Shown here one piece after another: positions 44,206-49,529 of a DNA stretch of 49,529 nt (the stretch's first letter is position 1; the number at the start of each line of letters is the position of its first letter). Under the pieces are notes generated by a model. That model was not told the DNA's origin. It saw only the letters and a program-made list of their open reading frames with translations, and did no database searches. The DNA lies in contig NZ_BJDZ01000020.1 in the NCBI RefSeq assembly GCF_005405405.1, positions 1 to 49,529 of the forward strand. The letters run 5' to 3'. Both the position numbers and the translations under genes were made by a program. Source of the stretch: Lactiplantibacillus plajomi (GTDB taxonomy: Bacteria > Bacillota > Bacilli > Lactobacillales > Lactobacillaceae).

Positions 44206-46173
44206 TTAAGCGGCTTTTTTAGCTGGTTTCCAAATTCCAAGGATGACACCGGCAATCACAGCACCGATAACGGTTGCGGCGATGTACCCCCAGATGTTAG
44301 TAGCCAGGAGTGAGACCCAAAGGCCACCGTGAGGAGCTGGAACGGAAACGTTCCAAAGTTGGGTTAAACCACCGGCAACGGCGGCCCCAACGACACTTGA
44401 ACCGATAACGTGCAGCGGATCAGCCGTAGCAAACGGAATGGCCCCTTCGGTAATGAAGGAAATCCCGAGTAACCAGTTTGAAATCCCGGCCTTACGCTCG
44501 TCGTCGGTGAACTTCTTCGGCCAGAATGACGTGGCAATCGCAGTGGCCAACGGTGGTACCATCCCACCGGCCATAACGGCGGCCATCAAGTTACCATCGT
44601 TCGTCGCGGTAAAGGCACCGGTAGCGAAGACGTAAGCGGCTTTGTTGAATGGGCCCCCCATATCGATCGACATCATGCCACCGAGGACTAATCCCAAGAT
44701 GACCGCGTTCCCGGTACCCATTGAGTTCAAGAAGTGGGTGATCCACTGGTTGATAACGGAGAAAATCGGGTTAACGATGAAGAACATCAAAGCGGCGATG
44801 ATCAGTAAGCCTAAGATTGGGAAAATCAACATTGGCTTCATCCCATCCAATGATTGTGGGATGTGCTTGGTCCACTTCTTCATCCAAACGGTAATGTAAC
44901 CGGCAAGGAACCCGGCAACTAACCCACCTAAGAACCCAGCCGGACTCTTAGCGTTAGCAGCGATTGAAGCGGTGTAGACCCCACCGTACGCGCCGGTGTA
45001 AACCGTGGCCATAAACCCACCAACGAACCCAGGCATTAGGGCAGGGCGGTCACCAATTGATTCGGCGATGTAAGCGGCCAAAACGGGAACCATGAAGGCG
45101 AACGCCATGTTACCAGCTTGGTTGAAGAAGGTAAAGGCGAGGCTCTTGCTACCGGCGAATTGTTCAATAATGAAGGAGAGGGCCATTAAAATCCCACCAC
45201 CAACAACGAATGGCAACATGTGGGAAATCCCGTTCATTAAGTCCTTGTAAACTTCGCCCCAGATGCTCCCGTTAGCGTTGCCTTCGCCTTCGTCATCAGC
45301 GGCACCACCATCGGCATCGTGATAAACTGGGGCTTTGCCGGAAAGGGCTTCTTGAACGAGGGCGTCGGCTTTGTTGATTCCGTCGATAACGGGGCGGTTA
45401 ACGAGGTGCTTACCGTCAAAGCGGGCCATTTTGACCTTCTTATCAGCGGCAATCACGACCCCGTCAGCGTTCGCAATTTCGTCGGCGGTCAGTAAGTGCT
45501 TGACCCCTTCGGAACCGTTCGTTTCGATTTTGATGTCAACCCCAGCGGCTTCACCGGCTTTGATCAAAGCGGCTTCGGCCATGTAGGTGTGGGCGATCCC
45601 GTTTGGACAAGCGGTGACCCCAACGATGTAAGGGCGCTTTTCGGTCGCCTTAGCACTGCTTTCAGCAGCCTTTTTAGCAGCTTGGGCAGCTTCGTCCTTG
45701 GCGTCCTTTTCTTCCTTAGCAGCTTGGGCGTCGGCGAAGAGTTGTTGAACTTCGTCGGGTGTCGTTGCGGCTTTCAGCTTCGCAACCAAGTCCGGGTTGA
45801 TCAGTAAGCTGGAAAGTGAGGCGAGGGCGGCCAAGTGGGTGTTGTTAGCACCTTCGGGAGCGGCAATCATGAAGAAGAGGTGCACTGGTTGACCGTCGAG
45901 GGCGTTAAAGTCGACCCCGTCCTTGCTTTTCGCAAAGAGGACGGTTGCACGTTGAACGGCCTTATCCTTAGCGTGGGGCATGGCGATACCGTCACCGATC
46001 CCAGTGGTGGATTCAGCCTCCCGTTTGATAATGTCCTGCTTGTAAAGGTCTTCGTCGTTAATGACGCCTTGTTCGGCATATTTATGAACTAATTCATTAA
46101 TCGCTTCGTCCTTGGTCTTGGCTTGCATGTCCATGATCATGACGTCTTTTAATAGTAAGTCGCGGATATCCAT
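44206..46173 (-). CDS. fruA: Fructose-specific PTS transporter IIABC
   Basis: Phosphorylates and imports fructose as fructose-1-phosphate. Domains in order: IIA (1-150, phosphorylated His67 in AMPHAK), an Ala/Lys/Glu-rich linker (about 150-178), IIB (about 181-280, phosphorylated Cys189 in VTACPNGIAHT) and membrane IIC (about 300-655). Total 655 aa, all complete. AAAGGA is rather far (15 nt) from the ATG. It follows fruK by 30 bp and ends the fruR-fruK-fruA operon. Product goes to FruK. Confidence 0.95.
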   Translation of the reverse strand: MDIRDLLLKDVMIMDMQAKTKDEAINELVHKYAEQGVINDEDLYKQDIIKREAESTTGIGDGIAMPHAKDKAVQRATVLFAKSKDGVDFNALDGQPVHLFFMIAAPEGANNTHLAALASLSSLLINPDLVAKLKAATTPDEVQQLFADAQAAKEEKDAKDEAAQAAKKAAESSAKATEKRPYIVGVTACPNGIAHTYMAEAALIKAGEAAGVDIKIETNGSEGVKHLLTADEIANADGVVIAADKKVKMARFDGKHLVNRPVIDGINKADALVQEALSGKAPVYHDADGGAADDEGEGNANGSIWGEVYKDLMNGISHMLPFVVGGGILMALSFIIEQFAGSKSLAFTFFNQAGNMAFAFMVPVLAAYIAESIGDRPALMPGFVGGFMATVYTGAYGGVYTASIAANAKSPAGFLGGLVAGFLAGYITVWMKKWTKHIPQSLDGMKPMLIFPILGLLIIAALMFFIVNPIFSVINQWITHFLNSMGTGNAVILGLVLGGMMSIDMGGPFNKAAYVFATGAFTATNDGNLMAAVMAGGMVPPLATAIATSFWPKKFTDDERKAGISNWLLGISFITEGAIPFATADPLHVIGSSVVGAAVAGGLTQLWNVSVPAPHGGLWVSLLATNIWGYIAATVIGAVIAGVILGIWKPAKKAA

Positions 46174-46203
46174 AATATGTGATAACAGTCCTTTCTGAGT
46201 GGA

Positions 46204-47121
46204 TTAGTTAGTTAATTGTTCAATCTTAATTTGTGGTAAGATTTCGTCGATCTTGGCGCGGGTCGCAATGTCTTCGGAGAAGGCGGTTGCGGAACCACAG
46301 GCTAAACCGTAACGGAAACTTTCGACCGCGTCGTGGGTCTTAGCAAAGGTCCCGACGAAGCCACCGATCATTGAATCACCGGCACCGACCGAGTTGATAA
46401 CCTTACCCTTAGGGGCGGCGCTAAAGTAAACCGCGTCCTTGGTGATCAGGAGCCCACCATCACCGGCCATTGAGATCAACACGTGTTGGGCGCCTTCGCT
46501 CAACATCCGTTTACCAGCGGCAATGATGTCCGCCTGGCTATTGAAGGTGGTGTGATAGTAGTCTGCCAATTCATGGTTGTTAGGTTTAACCACCAGCGGG
46601 TGACTCGGCAAGGTCTTCTTTAAGGCTTCACCAGTCGTATCGATCACGAAGTTGGCACCGGCAGCCTGAACTTTTTGAATAATATCATAATAGAAACTGT
46701 CGGGTAGGCTAGGCGCCAGGCTCCCGGACATGACGACCACGTCAGCGGGAGTCAAATGGGCGAGTTCCTGGTAGAACGCATCAATTTCCGCCGCCGTAAT
46801 GTCCGGACCGGCACCGTTTAATTCGGTTTCTTCGTCGGCGTGAATCTTAACGTTGATCCGGGTATCGTCAGCAATCTTCGTGAAGTGGCAATCCAAGCCC
46901 TTTTGCTTGAGGGCGTCGCTGATGAACGTACCGGTGAAACCGCCGAGGAACCCGAGCGCTTGGTTCGGTTGTTCAAGGTCGTTTAAAATTTGGGACACGT
47001 TAATGCCCTTGCCACCAGGTAACTTGGCGGTATGTGCTAACCGGTTGACACTGCCCAGTTCCATGTGGGGTAGTTGAACCACGTAATCAATCGATGGATT
47101 GACGGTAATGGTGTAAATCAT
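46204..47121 (-). CDS. fruK: 1-phosphofructokinase
   Basis: PfkB-family kinase converting fructose-1-phosphate to fructose-1,6-bisphosphate. PGGKGINVS (35-43) and the catalytic GAGDS (246-250, base Asp249) are present. It has 305 aa. The ATG overlaps the fruR stop (ATGA). Some family members also phosphorylate tagatose-6-phosphate, but the adjacent fructose PTS favours FruK. Confidence 0.95.
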   Translation of the reverse strand: MIYTITVNPSIDYVVQLPHMELGSVNRLAHTAKLPGGKGINVSQILNDLEQPNQALGFLGGFTGTFISDALKQKGLDCHFTKIADDTRINVKIHADEETELNGAGPDITAAEIDAFYQELAHLTPADVVVMSGSLAPSLPDSFYYDIIQKVQAAGANFVIDTTGEALKKTLPSHPLVVKPNNHELADYYHTTFNSQADIIAAGKRMLSEGAQHVLISMAGDGGLLITKDAVYFSAAPKGKVINSVGAGDSMIGGFVGTFAKTHDAVESFRYGLACGSATAFSEDIATRAKIDEILPQIKIEQLTN

Positions 47122-47873
47122 GATTGAACCTCCTGAATCGCTGTAAGTGGTTGGTATTGCTCAGCCAACGTTGGGGTTAACTGGTCGGTGATGATAATTG
47201 CACTGGATAAATCACCGACGCGCGCAAACGAAACGTGGTCAAACTTGGAGCTATCGACCAAAATGAAACTTTCTTCACTTTGGGCAATTGCGGTCTTTTT
47301 AACGACCGCTTCGTCGGGATCGGGCGTTGTTAACCCAAACTTCGGGTGGACACCGTTAATTCCCAAGAAGACTTTGTTGAAGCGGTATTCCTGCAACGAT
47401 TTGACGGCTTCGGGACCAATGACCGCTTTGGTCACGTCCTTCAGCTTGCCACCTAGTAGGTAGGTTTGAATGCCCATGTCAGCCAGGGCTGACGCGTGCA
47501 CGACCCCGTTAGTGACAACGCGTAGGTTATAACTCGGATTAAGGTGGTGAATCATTGCCAGAGTCGAGGTACCGGCGTCTAAGTAAATGACGTCATCGAC
47601 TTGAATGTTGGCGACCGCCTGTTGCGCAATCCGGTCCTTTGCGTCGACGTTGCGCGAAACCTTATCGTTCATCGCGGGTTCTTCTTGGAGTGAGTTCATA
47701 TACTTCGCGCCACCGTGGACGCGAACTAATTCACCCTGTTCCTCTAACTGCTGGAGGTCACGGCGGGCCGTTGACTCTGAACAGTTCGTGTTCGAAACAA
47801 TGTCCTTGATTTTAATAATGCCCTTGAAGCGGATCGTATTTAAAATGTACTGTTGTCGTTCCTCTGTAAGCAT
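47118..47873 (-). CDS. fruR: DeoR-family fructose operon repressor
   Basis: DNA-binding regulator of the fructose operon, first gene of fruR-fruK-fruA. The N-terminal winged helix (about 1-55, TNCSESTARRDLQQLEEQG) and the C-terminal sugar-phosphate-sensing domain (DAGTSTLAMIHHL, then FLGINGVHPKFGLT) are typical of DeoR. Fructose-1-phosphate is the usual inducer. I use ATG 47873, with GGAGGG 8 nt upstream, giving 251 aa; an upstream alternative at 47891 overlaps that site. It probably controls its own promoter. Confidence 0.93.
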   Translation of the reverse strand: MLTEERQQYILNTIRFKGIIKIKDIVSNTNCSESTARRDLQQLEEQGELVRVHGGAKYMNSLQEEPAMNDKVSRNVDAKDRIAQQAVANIQVDDVIYLDAGTSTLAMIHHLNPSYNLRVVTNGVVHASALADMGIQTYLLGGKLKDVTKAVIGPEAVKSLQEYRFNKVFLGINGVHPKFGLTTPDPDEAVVKKTAIAQSEESFILVDSSKFDHVSFARVGDLSSAIIITDQLTPTLAEQYQPLTAIQEVQS

Positions 47874-47894
47874 TTTCAAATCCCTCCGCATAAT

Positions 47895-47923
47895 AATATA
47901 CCCGTTGCACCGTCAAAACGCAA
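47895..47923 (-). promoter_or_regulatory. fruRKA promoter
   Basis: On the minus strand TTGCGT and TATATT with a 17-bp spacer; the -10 is about 20 bp before the fruR start. Confidence 0.6.
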
Positions 47924-47963
47924 CAAAAAACACCAAAAAACGTCAAAAAAGTTCAAAACCGGT
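47914..47963. repeat. Five tandem 10-bp A-tract units at the fruRKA promoter
   Basis: On the plus strand five consecutive decamers each begin with C followed by four to six A: CAAAACGCAA, CAAAAAACAC, CAAAAAACGT, CAAAAAAGTT, CAAAACCGGT. They run from the -35 box to about 40 bp upstream. Exact 10-bp phasing is the hallmark of curved DNA and may also form the FruR operator. Confidence 0.7.
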
Positions 47964-48022
47964 CATGACTTGCACCTTTTTAAAAATTCGGTCAGCCTGA
48001 ACCCACGGATTCTGCGGAACTT

Positions 48023-48051
48023 TTGACTGTTTGGCGGAAGATTTGTATACT
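48023..48051 (+). promoter_or_regulatory. obgE promoter
   Basis: TTGACT and TATACT with a 17-bp spacer, about 70 bp before the start. Confidence 0.75.
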
Positions 48052-48121
48052 AGGTCAGGTATCTAATTTCGCACGAGCATTTTCGTAGATAAATAATATA
48101 GAAGAAACAGGGGAAAAAGAC

Positions 48122-49417
48122 ATGTTTGTTGATCAAGTTAAAGTAGATGTAAAGGCCGGTAACGGTGGTAACGGCATGGTTGCTTTCCGCCGTGAAAAGT
48201 TCGTGCCTAACGGTGGCCCGGCTGGCGGTGACGGCGGTCGTGGCGGTAGCGTCGTGTTAGTGGCTGATGAAGGGTTACGCACGCTGATGGATTTCCGGTA
48301 TACGCGCAAGTTTAAGGCCGATAACGGCGGTAACGGGATGATTAAACAAATGACCGGGCGTTCAGCCAAGGACATGGTTATTCACGTTCCACTTGGTACG
48401 GTCGTGACCGATGCTGATAGCGGTGAATTAATCGGTGACATTACCGATAAGGACCAGCAGTTGGTCGTCGCCAAGGGTGGCCGCGGTGGCCGCGGTAACA
48501 TTCACTTCGCGAGCCCCAAAAATCCGGCACCGGAAATTTCAGAAAACGGTGAACCCGGTGATGAACTAACCATTCGAATGGAATTGAAAGTGCTGGCCGA
48601 CGTTGGCCTAGTTGGCTTCCCGTCCGTTGGTAAATCAACGTTATTGTCGGTTGTCACGAGTGCCAAGCCTAAGATTGCGGCTTACCACTTTACAACCCTG
48701 GTGCCTAACTTAGGGATGGTCCGCCTAGATGACGGTCGTGACTTCGTGATGGCGGACTTACCCGGATTAATTGAAGGGGCCGCTAACGGGGTCGGACTTG
48801 GGATTCAGTTCCTACGTCACATTGAACGGACCCGCGTTATTTTGCATTTAATCGATATGAGCGGAATTGAAGAAAATGATCCGTTCGAGGATTACCTCAA
48901 AATCAATCATGAATTGACTAGTTATGACCCGGACTTGTTGAAGCGACCACAAATCGTCGTTGCAACGAAGATGGACATGCCGGATGCCCAAGCTAATTTG
49001 GACAAGTTTACGGCTAAGTTAAAGGCGGACGATACGTTGGCAACGACGCCGGCTATTTACCCGATTTCATCAATTACGCAACAAGGAATCAAGGCGCTAT
49101 TGGCGCAAACGGCCGACTTACTCGATCAGACGCCACAATTCCCAATCAAGGGTGTTGATGACTTGAAGCACCGGGATTACACGACCGAAGCCAGTCAGGA
49201 CTTCACGATTGATAATCCGGAACCGGGCTTGTTCGTCTTATCTGGTGAAAAGCTAGAAAAGCTCTTCAAGATGACCAACCTCGACCACGAAGAAAGTCTG
49301 ATGCGGTTTGCGCGTCAATTACGTGGGATGGGTGTCGACGACGCGTTGCGGGCAGCCGGTGCGCAAAACGACGATACGATTCAAATTTTAGATTACTCTT
49401 TCCAATTTATGGATTAA
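48122..49417 (+). CDS. obgE: GTPase Obg/CgtA
   Basis: Essential ribosome-associated GTPase linked to 50S maturation and the stringent response. The N-terminal glycine-rich Obg domain (1-158, [17 protein letters not shown]), GTPase with GFPSVGKS (165-172) and DLPGLIEGA (212-220), and a C-terminal OCT domain are complete. It has 431 aa, as in lactobacilli. AGGGGAAA precedes the ATG. Confidence 0.97.
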   Translation: MFVDQVKVDVKAGNGGNGMVAFRREKFVPNGGPAGGDGGRGGSVVLVADEGLRTLMDFRYTRKFKADNGGNGMIKQMTGRSAKDMVIHVPLGTVVTDADSGELIGDITDKDQQLVVAKGGRGGRGNIHFASPKNPAPEISENGEPGDELTIRMELKVLADVGLVGFPSVGKSTLLSVVTSAKPKIAAYHFTTLVPNLGMVRLDDGRDFVMADLPGLIEGAANGVGLGIQFLRHIERTRVILHLIDMSGIEENDPFEDYLKINHELTSYDPDLLKRPQIVVATKMDMPDAQANLDKFTAKLKADDTLATTPAIYPISSITQQGIKALLAQTADLLDQTPQFPIKGVDDLKHRDYTTEASQDFTIDNPEPGLFVLSGEKLEKLFKMTNLDHEESLMRFARQLRGMGVDDALRAAGAQNDDTIQILDYSFQFMD

Positions 49418-49458
49418 TTCAGTCAAAAACGGGGCTGTGACATAACTAGCCTCTGTAT

Positions 49459-49507
49459 AAGCAAATAGGACGAGAAACCGAATTTTGGTTTCTCGTCCTA
49501 TTTGCTT
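49459..49507 (+). repeat. Long perfect inverted repeat downstream of obgE
   Basis: A 21-bp arm (49459-49479, beginning AAGCAAATAGGACGAGAAAC) pairs without mismatch to 49487-49507 across a 7-nt loop. It is longer than any other terminator here and no T-run follows directly. It may act as a terminator, a processing hairpin, or be a small repeat element. Confidence 0.6.
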
Positions 49508-49529
49508 ACGCTTTTGATTTTTAAAACTG

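Noticed and set aside
49430-49529. Insertion sequence end
   Set aside because: No transposase frame, no target-site duplication and no second terminal repeat are visible in the window.

Overview
The window is a contiguous piece of the core chromosome of a Gram-positive, low-copy-repeat bacterium of the Lactobacillaceae. By eye the base composition is near 50% GC. Evidence for the assignment: RNA polymerase epsilon subunit next to RNase J1, paired RNases J1/J2, a Gram-positive peptide deformylase, Firmicute-type ComEA/EB/EC, trigger factor-ClpX-EngB, an EF-Tu with the DAPGH motif, and a gene order (pdhABCD, typA, ftsW, pyc, ylbG-rsmD-coaD-ylbL, comE, holA, rpsT/rpsO, rnjB, tuf, tig, clpX, engB, uvrC, fruRKA, obg) that I recall as the backbone of Lactiplantibacillus/Levilactobacillus-type genomes. 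The higher GC argues against L. plantarum itself. Species cannot be fixed from the sequence alone. No tRNA, rRNA, CRISPR array, insertion sequence or prophage gene was seen.

Layout. 1-4.45 kb: tail of an unidentified gene, then leftward dgk, rnjA and rpoY, a rightward membrane protein, and leftward def. 4.6-9.7 kb: pyruvate dehydrogenase operon pdhABCD with a promoter flanked by two cre-like sites. 9.76-12.0 kb: a roughly 190-nt, strongly structured 5' leader followed by a lactate dehydrogenase-like protein lacking the catalytic residues, a UPF0223 protein and an inositol-phosphatase-family enzyme. 12-18.9 kb: typA, ftsW and pyruvate carboxylase. 18.9-26 kb: ylbG-rsmD-coaD-ylbL, competence genes comEA-comEB-comEC, and holA, which overlaps comEC and has no canonical start at its true N-terminus. 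26-31.9 kb: divergent rpsT/rpsO, an MFS exporter, dapA-rnjB and an uncharacterised repeat-rich protein. 31.9-37.4 kb: tuf, tig, clpX, engB and a MazG-like gene. 37.4-42.6 kb: a HesB-fold protein, a small 55-aa protein on the other strand, an amino-acid ABC transporter with fused binding protein and permease, and uvrC. 42.6-49.5 kb: a lipoprotein phosphoesterase, the fructose operon fruR-fruK-fruA (all leftward), and obgE.

Functionally the genes link sugar uptake (fru) and pyruvate branching (PDH to acetyl-CoA, Pyc to oxaloacetate) with translation, RNA decay, division and DNA uptake/repair. Most of the window is ordinary housekeeping DNA. The parts least explained by known gene content are the structured leader plus degenerate LDH-like gene at 9.8-10.9 kb, phased A-tracts upstream of the fru promoter, a cluster of TGYATAAA octamers upstream of the amino-acid transporter, the non-canonical holA start, and a 21-bp perfect inverted repeat at the right edge. 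All promoters, operators and RNA structures were found by eye and are predictions.
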